Positions 57,401-64,000 of a stretch of DNA of 64,000 nt are shown here, piece after piece. The stretch spans positions 268,284 to 332,283 of the forward strand of contig VXAU01001993.1 in the NCBI GenBank assembly GCA_013399695.1, read 5' to 3'. Source of the DNA: Formicarius rufipectus. Lineage: Eukaryota > Chordata > Aves > Passeriformes > Formicariidae. Both the position numbers and the translations under genes were made by a program. How positions within the stretch are numbered: position 1 is the first letter of the stretch; each line of letters opens with the position of its first letter. The notes below the pieces were generated by a model. It was not told the origin of the DNA. It ran no database searches and saw nothing but the letters and a program-made list of their open reading frames with translations.

Positions 57401-60400
57401 TATTATATATTCTATATTAATTGTATACTATATATTATAGGATAAGATAGTATGGGATGGAATAGGTGCTATGGGCTAAGACCCAATAGATGTTATTGCT
57501 GATACGTTTTATCAGCACTGTATTATAACAGTGATAGATACGGTGAGCTGGGATCATTGGCATTGCCTGTCCTGTATGGCAATCACAGCTTGTGAGAAAG
57601 GCTATTTTTTTTTCCTTGCTTTCTGGATTTGGGGATATTTTTTAGCCATTTGCTCTGGTTTTGTTTTTGGCTTTCGCTTATGATTTTTTTATTTTGACAT
57701 TGCAATGAACTGTGCAGGGTTTCCCTGCATTCTTCCAATGAGACAATGATTCAGAGCAGAAATGGACTTGTTAGCACACCTTGTCCATGAGGTCATCCTA
57801 ACACCCATTCCCCAGGAATCTGGGAAATAAAATCCATCAGTTTCTGCTGCTCTGTTTCCAGGGGCAGAGCAGCAAATGTTGTCCCCCATTTTTTCTGAAA
57901 TGCTCCATTTTAATTGCAGGAGCCTCTTATAAAACAATCAATAAATGGCACTTAGGGAAGGGATGCCACCTCCCTGGCAGGTTTTATTGCCTGTGCAATG
58001 CTTAAAAAAAATTCTCTTTAATATCTCTCCATCACAGGTTTAAATCTTGCAGCAAAACCCTCTATGGTGGGGAAAACATGCACACAGGGAATATCAGGGC
58101 AGGGAGAAAGCCCTGGACAAGCACCTCCAGATGCTTTTCCTGTGCTGCCAGCATGATTTATTCAGCTAGAGCCCAAGGGAGTCGTAGGGACCTGCTGGCC
58201 TGATGTTTAATTCATCCAGGAGAAGAGTTTTGATGAAGAGCTAGAAAAGAAAATCCCTTTTTAACTCAAGTGCTTAGATTTCAGTTTGGTTCCTGCATCC
58301 TCATTAAAACTTCTCTTACAGCAAGATGCTTATTTTTAATTTTCAGTGAGGGAAAAAGCAAATTTTGGCTCAATGGACATGTTCCTCCTTGTGGTGGGAA
58401 TGGGCATCTTTCTGATGGTGGGAATCAGCTGGGTGAGAACCCTGGATTTGCAAGCGGTTAGTGAGTGGCAGGTTTGAACTTTTGGTGGAGAAAGTCACCT
58501 TTTTATGAGGCTTTTTTTTTCCCCCAATGCTTTTTTAAGGTAAAATTATTTTCCTTCTAAATCACCCATTGAAATTGGTTGTGGCTTCATCACCACAGTC
58601 TCCAACTGTGCCACTGTGCCTTACAAAACACTGACAGAAAAGTGGAGAATAAAAAACCCCGATCCTGGGAGAAAATGTGTATTTAATTAAAATTTCATGG
58701 AGTGGGAAAGGGGTTTTAGATGCTCCTTGTAAGTCCTGGGGTTTTTTGCAGTCGTCCCAACCCCAATTTGGGTTGGCTTTGCTCTTTTGTTAGTTTTGCT
58801 CATTTGTGGGGTTGGTTTTGCTCATTTTTGGGGTTGCCATTTTCAACTGATTCTCTTCCCCTTCCTCTCTGCTGACAGATGAACCTGGATCTCACCTCCC
58901 TCCTTGATGGTGAAGACAAGAAATCCAAGAACAAACGGGGCGTCCTGCCCAAACATGCCACCAACATCATGCGCTCATGGCTTTTCCAGCATCTCATGGT
59001 GAGCACCACAGTCACCAAAACACCCTGCAAACTGGGGAATAAAAAAGTTAAAAAAGTCCAGAAATTTTCAAATCCCAGTGGTGATTTGTCTGAATTTATA
59101 TTTCAAGGCATAAAGTGCTTTCTTGTATTTTTGTAGTATTCTGGGCATGGCCATTTTCATTGCAGGTGAGAAAAATATTCCATTAAGGCACAAGGAAGCA
59201 AACAAAACTAGAAGGAGACTTCCATGAAATCTTGCAGATGGATAACAGTGGATTTTTTTGCAGTTAACAGCTCCAAAATACCCTTTTCTAAGCAAGCTGA
59301 ATGTGAAAACTGCCTCACAGGTAGGGCTCTAGCACATCAGCCATCCGTCAAAATGCAGAATTACAAAATCACCCCATTTTTGGGGGATTGGAGGTGGACA
59401 AAGACAGAGGATGCTTAGATGCAACCTGGATATTTTCATTCAAGAAGACTTCTCTCCCATTAGCAGGGCTGCGAGAAAGGCAAACGCTAAAAATCCCACT
59501 CCTTTTTCCTGCATAGAATTATGCAGCCGAGAAATCACTTGGAAATTGGCTGCAAGGACTTGCTCTCTAGGGAGGTGGGAGATCCCTAAGGCATCAGCAT
59601 GCAGAAAATAGCAGCTTCAAGCAGCAGCTTGCAGGAAAACCTCAGCCAGGACATGGAGCAGCAGCAGGTTGGGGACTTCTCAGGATTTTTTTTTAAATGG
59701 GAAATTTTGGATTTACTGGATTGAGGACAAGAGTGTCACAGTGTTGGGCTGCCATCCCCAGCTGTGTCATGCATCTCCCATGTTTCTGGAGGGCACAACT
59801 GCATATCTGCAAACACAGAAAGGATTTGGAAGATCAGAAACTGAGAAGCCATTTTCTGCCAGGTGCCAGGAGAATCCCAAGGTTTAAGATTTCCAAAGCA
59901 GGATTGAAAAACTAAAAGAAATTCTCCTGCTGAATGGTTGGACCTTTGCTCTCAACTTGGTCCTTGTGGTCAGAAGAAACTTGAGCTTCCTCCTGGGATT
60001 TCTCCATTTGGCATCATGGATAATGTGTTTTTTAAACAAATAGTGTCTATGCTCATCATTTCATTGGAAGTTTTGGAGCACCAGCAGGAAGAAAGAATAC
60101 TGGAAATAATGTATCAAAAATGGGGATACTTTTGCTAAAAAAAGAGCCATTTTAAACCAGTGAAGCACTGGTGGGATGTGAGTCTCCAGTGTGAATTGAC
60201 TTTGGGTGGTTTTGTGCAGGAAATCACACTGTTTTGGGGGCTAAGAGCTGGAAAACCAGTCACTGCAATCAACACTGTCACTGGCTTGAGGGTCCAAAAA
60301 ATGGCATGTGGGGCTGGTTTGATAATTTCCTTTTCTGAGGTTGGAAAGGAGGATTTTATCACAGTTGGAAGGAGGTTGCTGAAGCTTTGAGTGCTGTTGG

Positions 60401-62513
60401 TCTCCCAGTGCAGATGTTTCAGAGTGTTTTACCAATGCCTCTAACAGTAAACATTGTGAGTCATGGCAGGTTTTGAAGCCCAAAGCCCACCTTTACCACC
60501 AACCATCATGAGAAAATTGCAAACATTTTTTTTAAAAAAACAACATTTTCCTTGAAGGAAAAGCCTTTGATGGAGTCTTGGAAAAGCCCTAAGGACACTG
60601 AAGAAACCTTGATGCTCTTGAATGCCATCCTTCCACCTTGCATCTTGCAAATGCAAGAACCCACCAAATTTAGGGCGGGAAAATAAAAAAAGGCAGGTTT
60701 TCATTATTTTTTCACTCGAGGCTGCTGGTTTGCATACAAGGATGTAATTTTGCTGCTCCATCTCTCTTTTTTTTCTAGCACCCCTACCCCACAGAAGATG
60801 AGAAGAGGCAAATTGCTGCCCAAACCAACCTAACCCTCTTACAAGTCAACAACTGGTGAGTGCATTGGTGGCCCATGCAGTCATCTTGCTGGCTCTAGGA
60901 CTTTTATCACACTATTTTGATGTTGTATACTACTGTTTTTGGGGTAGCTTGAGTGGTTAGGGCCAATTCGTGGGGTGTCCTGCTTAGGGCCAAGAGCTGG
61001 ACTCAATGATCCTGATGGGTTCCTTCCAGCTCAGCATATTCTACGATTCTATGATCTGTAGGAGACAAGGTTTAATGCGGCATTGGTTTGTGAGCTCTCA
61101 GGGCCCTCTCCTGGCAAATCTGGTGTGTAGCATCTTCCCACTCGGAAAAATTAATGCAGTGGTGTAATGTGTCACAGGCAAATGAAATAGAGTAAAAAAA
61201 AAAAAAAAAGATTTTTGAACCACAGAGCTACTTTTGAAAAGGTTTTATATTTCAACTCACTGATTTGCTGTGATGCCTGTTGTCTTAACTCAGTACTGCT
61301 GTAACAACTCATGTTTACTCCAGTGTTCTCCCTTTCCCATGCAAAGGTTCATAAATGCCCGGCGGCGCATCCTGCAGCCAATGCTTGATGCCAGCAACCC
61401 GGATCCAGCCCCCAAAGCCAAGAAAATCAAATCTCAGCACCGGCCCACCCAGCGGTTCTGGCCCAACTCCATCGCTGCCGGGGTCCTGCAGCAGCAGGGT
61501 GGCAATTCAGGGACAAATCCTGACGGTGAGGACAAACTCCGGCGGCCCCTGCTCTTCCAGGAAGGAGTGGCCACATATTAAGCTATGGCCTTAATTGGTA
61601 AAAGATTTCTACAGCTGTTTATCGCCCTGTGGGGAAAAACGTGGCCTATGCAAGAAGTTCAGTTGGCCATCATAAGGCAGTGGCAATGGGGCACTCCCAT
61701 CCCCTTGGCACAGGAACAGCCTTCAACAATCACCCACTATGGGGCATGACCTGGGGCATCTCCTGAGGTGCTGGGAATTGGAAAAAAAGAGAAACAGGGA
61801 GGGGAGGGAAGAGGAGAAAAGAGGAGAGGGGGGAGGAGGGAAGGGGAGGGGACTAAAAGAGGAGAGAAGACAAAGAGAATAGATGATGAAAATTAAGAGA
61901 ACAGACATTAAGGTCAGATAAGGTGGGAAGAGAGGTGAACAGAGACCAGACGAGGGAAATGAAGGTGAAGAGAGCACAGATGAGCACAAACCAGACCAGA
62001 TGAGAACAGAAAGAGAAGGGAATGTAGGAATTAAGATTGGGCCAACCAATTTGGACATCTACTTCCTCAGAAATGAAAGTGTCTTGTTATTTAATGATGA
62101 TTAGTTAAAAAATTCAAGGGTTTGACATTGGGCAGTGATTGAGGCAGGTGGGACACTACAGGGTGCTCTCTGAGCTTTTCGCTTGATTTAGTCTTGGTTT
62201 TATGCACTTTTTTGGTCCTTTTTGTGTTAGTTGGGAAATCCTTATTTATTTTTTTTTAATTTCAGGCTCACTCAGCATGGACAACCTCCAACCCCTCTCA
62301 TCAGCCACAGCCACCATGGCTATGCAGCAGGCAATGCTGGCAGCCCATGACGACTCCCTTGACGGCACTGAGGAAGAGGAGGAGGATGAGGAGGACGAGG
62401 ATGAGATGGAGGAGGAGGAGGAAGAGGAGGAGGAGCTTGAGGAAGAGCCTGGTGGCCTCCCAGCAGCACCCGGTGCTGACCTTGGCTTGGACCACAGTGA
62501 CTCATTGGAATAG
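36375..62513 (+). CDS. PKNOX2: PKNOX2 (PREP2), TALE homeodomain transcription factor, full coding region in ten exons
   Basis: Coding exons are 36375-36458, 42629-42768, 46923-47094, 50140-50328, 56722-56854, 56933-57030, 58879-58998, 60779-60855, 61347-61525 and 62266-62513. Together they make 1440 nt, or 479 residues plus TAG. All nine introns are GT-AG and the phases agree at every junction. Domains by residue: MEIS/PKNOX N-terminal domain about 76-180 (starts [16 protein letters not shown]), Pro/Ala-rich linker 196-272, homeodomain about 289-348 with the TALE loop (HPYPT after helix 1) and helix 3 VNNWFINARRR, acidic tail 433-458, C-terminal HSDSLE. The family is nuclear, dimerises with PBX proteins and binds TGACAG-type sites. 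Human PKNOX2 is, as I recall, 472 residues. The sequence in the MEIS domain and the acidic tail separates it from PKNOX1. The start is chosen because an in-frame TGA lies 12 nt upstream in the same exon. The identification is by recognition, not by a database search. Confidence 0.97.
38163..38809 (-). mobile_element. Solo-LTR-like element, probably avian endogenous retrovirus LTR
   Basis: Read on the - strand it begins TGTCATAGGTTGCTGTGGCT and ends ...GAGTTTGTTTTGCA, giving TG...CA ends. Near its - strand 3' end it has an AATAAA (within ATTTATT on the + strand), as an LTR would. The middle is GC-rich with poly-C/poly-G words, unlike the AT-rich intron around it. The resemblance to bird LTRs is from memory. 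No clear target-site duplication was seen, so the ends are approximate. No viral genes accompany it. Confidence 0.6.
39095..39124. other. Assembly gap (30 N) between G runs
   Basis: Seven G precede and six G follow the 30 N, so the missing part is probably a longer G-rich or G4-forming tract that was hard to sequence. Confidence 0.95.
39930..40300. repeat. AT-rich degenerate repeat
   Basis: ACATTTTAAA, TTTTAAACATTTT and TGAACATATTTT words recur without a fixed period. Confidence 0.7.
41220..41530. repeat. AT-rich simple DNA with ACATATAA/AATAAAT words
   Basis: Degenerate short repeats dominate; no coding potential. Confidence 0.7.
42629..42768 (+). CDS. PKNOX2: PKNOX2 coding exon 2 (residues 29-75)
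   Basis: The acceptor CACTTCCCAG ends at 42628 and the donor AG/GTGATG starts at 42769, leaving phase 2. The exon encodes [15 protein letters not shown], then an Ala/Thr/Pro-rich stretch, then the conserved [15 protein letters not shown] that leads into the MEIS domain. Arg75 is completed by the first base of the next exon. The middle (about residues 44-60) is GC-rich and low in complexity compared with the conserved ends. Confidence 0.95.
42775..42960 (+). repeat. Degenerate TGATGCATTAATTAATGCA-type repeat
   Basis: The stretch repeats ATTAATGCA, ATGCATTAATTAATGCA and related words several times, starting within 10 nt of the exon 2 donor. It is rich in ATTA cores and ATGCAT palindromes. Confidence 0.6.
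43255..43450. repeat. AT-rich simple DNA in intron 2
   Basis: Repeats of TAATAT, TATAATTA and GTAATA words. Confidence 0.65.
46780..46854 (+). repeat. (ATGG)n microsatellite, about 18 units
   Basis: A perfect tetranucleotide array ends 68 nt before the first base of coding exon 3. It is long enough to be polymorphic. Confidence 0.97.
46923..47094 (+). CDS. PKNOX2: PKNOX2 coding exon 3 (residues 75-132), first half of MEIS N-terminal domain
   Basis: The acceptor GTCCTCTGCAG ends at 46922 and the donor CTG/GTACAG starts at 47095, in phase 0. The product starts [20 protein letters not shown] and includes [12 protein letters not shown] and [12 protein letters not shown]. This is homology region 1 of the MEIS/PKNOX family, which contacts the PBX N-terminus. 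The wording [15 protein letters not shown] fits PKNOX2 better than PKNOX1. Confidence 0.97.
48578..48690. repeat. TATCTG/TATATC simple repeat in intron 3
   Basis: TATCTGTAGCTATATC occurs twice with related words between and after. Confidence 0.75.
49160..49209. other. CpG cluster in intron 3
   Basis: Eight CpGs fall within 50 bp (including GCGCACGTACGCCGTCGG), against very few in the surrounding intron. It may be a small regulatory or conserved element. Confidence 0.5.
50140..50328 (+). CDS. PKNOX2: PKNOX2 coding exon 4 (residues 133-195), second half of MEIS N-terminal domain
   Basis: The acceptor CCCTTGTGTAG ends at 50139 and the donor CAG/GTAACC starts at 50329. The exon is 63 whole codons in phase 0. 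It encodes [19 protein letters not shown], then [18 protein letters not shown], the second conserved helical block of the PBX-interaction domain, and ends in a Pro/Ser-rich segment ([16 protein letters not shown]). Confidence 0.97.
51627..51642. promoter_or_regulatory. RFX X-box-like palindrome in intron 4
   Basis: The core TTGCCATGGCAA is a perfect 12-bp palindrome (51629-51640), flanked to give an almost complete X-box. It lies in a complex block that may be conserved. Confidence 0.5.
53553..53645 (-). mobile_element. CR1 3' tip, - strand, in intron 4
   Basis: CATAGAATGATTTGGGTTGG, AAGGGACCTTAAACTTAATC and CATTCCAACCTCCTGCC match the reverse complement of the CR1 end. It stops after about 90 bp. 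Confidence 0.85.
54189..54200 (-). promoter_or_regulatory. CTCF-like site in intron 4
   Basis: On the - strand it reads TCACTAGGTGGC, one base from the CTCF core; weaker than the site at 34140. Confidence 0.3.
54247..54441 (+). mobile_element. CR1 3' fragment, + strand, in intron 4
   Basis: It has TGGCACAGGTTGCCCAGAGC, GTGTCCAAGGCCAGGTTGG, CCCTGCCCATGGCAGGGGG and TTCCCTTCCAACCCAAACCA, ending TTCTAGGATTCCATGA. It is close to the consensus, hence probably young. Confidence 0.93.
56722..56854 (+). CDS. PKNOX2: PKNOX2 coding exon 5 (residues 196-240), Pro/Ala-rich linker
   Basis: The acceptor TTTTTCTGCAG ends at 56721 and the donor CCAG/GTAAGG starts at 56855, leaving phase 1. The exon encodes [19 protein letters not shown], then [16 protein letters not shown], then a Ser/Gly/Pro end. 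Only the GIVVPA core and the GN(L/I)AM motif closely match the mammalian protein as I know it; the rest is enriched in Pro and Ala and uses GC-rich codons. Only 78 nt separate it from the next exon. Confidence 0.92.
56855..56932 (+). other. 78-bp intron 5, in frame and without a stop
   Basis: It has donor GTAAGG and acceptor TTTTTTTCTGTAG. Its length is 26 x 3 and reading through from exon 5 meets no stop codon, so retention would keep the frame. All other introns of the gene here are 491 nt or longer. Confidence 0.9.
56933..57030 (+). CDS. PKNOX2: PKNOX2 coding exon 6 (residues 240-272)
   Basis: The acceptor TTTTTTCTGTAG ends at 56932 and the donor CAG/GTAAGA starts at 57031. The first two bases complete Gly240. 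The product [20 protein letters not shown] followed by [13 protein letters not shown] is the recognised PKNOX2 linker just before the homeodomain exons. The exon ends in phase 0. Confidence 0.95.
57117..57160 (-). mobile_element. CR1 3' tip, - strand, in intron 6
   Basis: GCAGAATCACAGAATATGCT followed by GAGTTGGAA is the reverse complement of a CR1 tail; only about 40 bp remain. Confidence 0.6.
57160..57475. repeat. AT-rich simple DNA in intron 6
   Basis: Repeats of ATATTA, TATAAT and ACAATA words, no fixed period. Confidence 0.7.
58879..58998 (+). CDS. PKNOX2: PKNOX2 coding exon 7 (residues 273-312), start of homeodomain
   Basis: The acceptor CTCTGCTGACAG ends at 58878 and the donor ATG/GTGAGC starts at 58999. 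The exon is 40 whole codons. It encodes [20 protein letters not shown], then [19 protein letters not shown], which is the basic N-terminal arm and helix 1 of the TALE homeodomain. The arm residues KSKNKR probably also serve for nuclear import and minor-groove contact. Confidence 0.97.
58999..60778 (+). other. Intron 7 (1780 bp)
   Basis: Unique-looking sequence with no recognised gene or repeat; it splits the homeodomain between exons 7 and 8. Confidence 0.75.
60779..60855 (+). CDS. PKNOX2: PKNOX2 coding exon 8 (residues 313-338), TALE loop and helix 2
   Basis: The acceptor TTTTTTCTAG ends at 60778 and the donor AACTG/GTGAGT starts at 60856, leaving phase 2. The exon encodes [20 protein letters not shown] and LQVNN, which holds the three-residue loop extension (PYP) that defines TALE homeodomains, helix 2 and the start of helix 3. 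Trp338 spans the splice junction. Confidence 0.97.
60856..61346 (+). other. Intron 8 (491 bp)
   Basis: It carries a CR1 tail on the + strand (about 60943-61054) and an A run near 61195-61209. It interrupts the Trp338 codon of homeodomain helix 3. Confidence 0.8.
60943..61054 (+). mobile_element. CR1 3' fragment, + strand, in intron 8
   Basis: GGACTCAATGATCCTGATGG, GTTCCTTCCAGCTCAGCATA and TTCTACGATTCTATGAT match the 3' end of the CR1 subgroup ending ..ACTCAGGATATTCTATGATT. Confidence 0.85.
61347..61525 (+). CDS. PKNOX2: PKNOX2 coding exon 9 (residues 338-398), recognition helix
   Basis: The acceptor CCATGCAAAG ends at 61346 and the donor GACG/GTGAGG starts at 61526, leaving phase 1. The exon completes WFINARRR of helix 3, where Asn341 and the arginines are the family's main DNA contacts. 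It continues with [20 protein letters not shown] and a Lys/Arg-rich segment ([12 protein letters not shown]), then [15 protein letters not shown]. Confidence 0.97.
61526..62265 (+). other. Intron 9 (740 bp) with polypurine tract
   Basis: It contains a GA-rich tract (61779-61908, weaker to about 62030) including a four-run G-quadruplex motif. Reading on from exon 9 adds 18 codons before a TAA at 61579-61581. Confidence 0.75.
61779..61908 (+). repeat. Polypurine (GGGA/GGAG) tract with G-quadruplex motif
   Basis: The + strand is nearly all A and G. At 61828-61851 there are four runs of at least three G with loops of one to three bases. Such tracts can form triplex or G4 structures in DNA, and G4 in the pre-mRNA. 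Confidence 0.75.
62266..62513 (+). CDS. PKNOX2: PKNOX2 last coding exon (residues 398-479), acidic tail and stop
   Basis: The acceptor TAATTTCAG ends at 62265. The exon encodes [35 protein letters not shown], an acidic run of 24 Glu or Asp among 26 residues (433-458), a Pro/Gly/Ala segment, then [11 protein letters not shown] and TAG at 62511-62513. The acidic run is written mostly as GAG, so it is also a purine repeat. It is longer than in the human protein as I remember it. Confidence 0.96.
62367..62451 (+). repeat. GAG/GAN purine repeat coding for the acidic tail
   Basis: A run of GAG codons mixed with GAA, GAT and GAC, broken only by ATG and CTT codons, covers residues 433-458. Such repeats change length easily by slippage. 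Confidence 0.85.
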
Positions 62514-62578
62514 CTCCTCCTGCACCCTTCTCAAATCACTGACACCACCAGATACAAAATTCCCCCCAAAATGCCAAA

Positions 62579-62584
62579 AATAAA
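62579..62584 (+). terminator. Candidate proximal poly(A) signal AATAAA
   Basis: A canonical AATAAA lies 66 nt after the stop codon, with a GU-rich stretch (TGGCAGTGCTGGTGG) about 40 nt further on. It would give a very short 3' UTR. Confidence 0.4.
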
Positions 62585-63564
62585 GGCAAGAACAAAAAAA
62601 ATTTGTGAGAAAAGAGCAAGCTGGCAGTGCTGGTGGATGCCTCAGCTGCCCATGGGAGCATGGGAACCACCATGTCGGCACGTGGAAGTGAAGGACACAT
62701 GTTTACAAGGCACATATTGTGGCCAAGTTAATCTTTTATTTCAGGTTTTACTTTTTTTTTTCCCTTAATTTTTTGGCAAGCAAAAGCATTTTTAGGAAAC
62801 AGTGTTTTCTCTATGTGATGCTTAGATGCTGTTGGGCAACAGCGGGTTTTTACTGTGGGCCATGGCATCCATCCCTTAGAATTCTTGGTGCAAAGAAAAA
62901 CCAAACCAACCCCAGTACTTGATGCTTTTTCATTTTTTTTCCCCCAAAAAAGATTATTCACAGGCATAAATATCGACACAGAGGGGAAAGAAAATCAGCA
63001 AGTGCAAGTTCTGCTGGATCTGAGGAGGTGCTCGACCCACTGGATTGCCCAAACCTCCCCACTTTGACCCCAGTGCTGCAGCTGTTTGGTGACTCCAGAC
63101 ACAACTTTCTGGAAAAGGGAGGAAATTCCTCCAAATCCTTTATCTGCTAAAAACCTGTTGAATCTGGAAAAAAAGCAACTCACCCCATTCTTGTCCTTAA
63201 GGCCTGAGATTGGATGCAGAGTTGGGGCAAAGGCTGCTAGGAGTAAAACTTTTCCAAGGAGCGTTGGCACTGATTCAGGAAAAAATGTGGGCAAAAAAGT
63301 TGTATAAATGCAAGATTTCACCCAAAATTGAGTGGCAACCCCCAAGATTTGCATGGGTGAAGGGAATCTCAATATTGTTGCTTGAAAGATGGTTTCCTCC
63401 TGGAATTGTCCCTCCACTTAGGAAAACGGAATTTTAACACCATGGGGAAGGGCACCTGCCAAAACCCCTGAATTTTTTTTTTTTTTATTTTAAATGCTAA
63501 CAAAAGGGTGTATTTCACCTTAGAACATGTCATGGGAGGAAATGCTAAAGCAAATGAGGGCAAA

Positions 63565-63570
63565 AATAAA
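63565..63570 (+). terminator. Candidate distal poly(A) signal AATAAA
   Basis: A canonical AATAAA lies about 1.05 kb after the stop codon. A T/GT-rich stretch follows at about 63632-63668, rather far for a typical downstream element. Confidence 0.4.
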
Positions 63571-64000
63571 GGAATTTTCTTCTGCAGGTACCTGCTTTAA
63601 ATGCAGGCATCCACAAGAAGGATAATTTTCTTTGTGGCTTTTTGCCAGTATTGTCCTTTTTTTTTTTGGCTCTTGAAGAGTTGATAAAAAATCCCCAACG
63701 GGAGCCAGGGAAAAAACCATGAGTGATGCAATAGGCACAAAAGCCTGTTTTTCAATACTGATCTGGCGTGAATGTAATCTGTTATTTCATAAAGGGTTCA
63801 TTGTAATTTAGGATTAATTCCTGGTCATTTATTATAAAGTGCTACAAGATGAGGGGTTGCAGCTGTCTTTTCTTGGCAGCTTCTTCCTGTGAGCATGTAA
63901 GACCCAATACGCTGGAATAACTTCCTCCCCAAAATGGGTGAATGGACCTAAATGGGTAATTACGTCATGTGGAGAAAATTGGATTTATACTTTCAAAAGT

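Larger units (their letters stand above)
57031..58878 (+). other. Intron 6 (1848 bp)
   Basis: It has a short CR1 tail (57117-57160) and an AT-rich stretch (57160-57475) with many TATAAT/ATATTA repeats. Nothing else was recognised. Confidence 0.75.
62514..64000 (+). other. PKNOX2 3' UTR and downstream flank
   Basis: This follows the stop codon. It has no supportable coding frame, is T-rich with several A/T homopolymers, and contains two AATAAA signals (62579 and 63565). How far the mature 3' UTR reaches cannot be fixed from sequence alone. Confidence 0.6.

Noticed and set aside
57689..57937. 82-codon reverse frame in intron 6
   Set aside because: No recognised domain; chance frame.

Overview
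This is a vertebrate, almost certainly avian, genomic window. The evidence is spliced GT-AG exons, long AT-rich introns, several CR1 retrotransposon tails (the bird-typical 3' end ...CCATTCTATGATTCTATGA in both orientations) and three LTR-like blocks that resemble bird endogenous retrovirus LTRs, probably passerine. Three patches of N (16979, 39095-39124, 40816) show that it comes from a draft assembly. No bacterial-type operon, CRISPR array, tRNA or rRNA gene was found. Nearly all open reading frames of 60-195 codons lie in introns or upstream DNA and look like chance frames.

One gene can be supported: PKNOX2 (PREP2), a TALE homeodomain transcription factor, on the + strand. Its coding sequence is split over ten exons between 36375 and 62513 and adds up to 1440 nt, or 479 residues plus a stop. 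All nine introns are GT-AG and all phases join without a break. The order is a short N-terminal exon, a low-complexity exon, two exons for the MEIS/PKNOX N-terminal domain (the PBX-binding part), two linker exons, three exons for the homeodomain with its three-residue loop extension, and a final exon with an acidic Glu/Asp tail ending in DSLE. The 3' UTR starts at 62514 and probably fills much of the rest of the window.

Positions 1-36349 lie upstream of the first coding exon. They are probably an intron between 5' non-coding exons of PKNOX2, or its upstream flank; no upstream exon could be identified. This part holds several minisatellites (24-bp units around 4037-5105 interrupted by a CR1, about 55-bp units at 13858-14020, a degenerate array at 17420-17945, about 62-bp units at 25753-26440), two related LTR-like elements (20572-21042 and 30122-30629), CR1 tails, and several complex, CpG-containing blocks that look like candidate conserved non-coding elements.

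No unknown biological system is evident. The points most worth a second look are a 78-bp intron whose length is a multiple of three and which has no in-frame stop (retaining it would insert 26 residues between the PBX-binding domain and the homeodomain), an AUG-UGA start-stop element 12 nt before the start codon, and a Pro/Ala-rich, GC-rich linker that departs from the mammalian protein. Also notable are a CpG cluster in intron 3, RFX-like and CTCF-like motifs, and the CR1 nested inside a 24-bp minisatellite.
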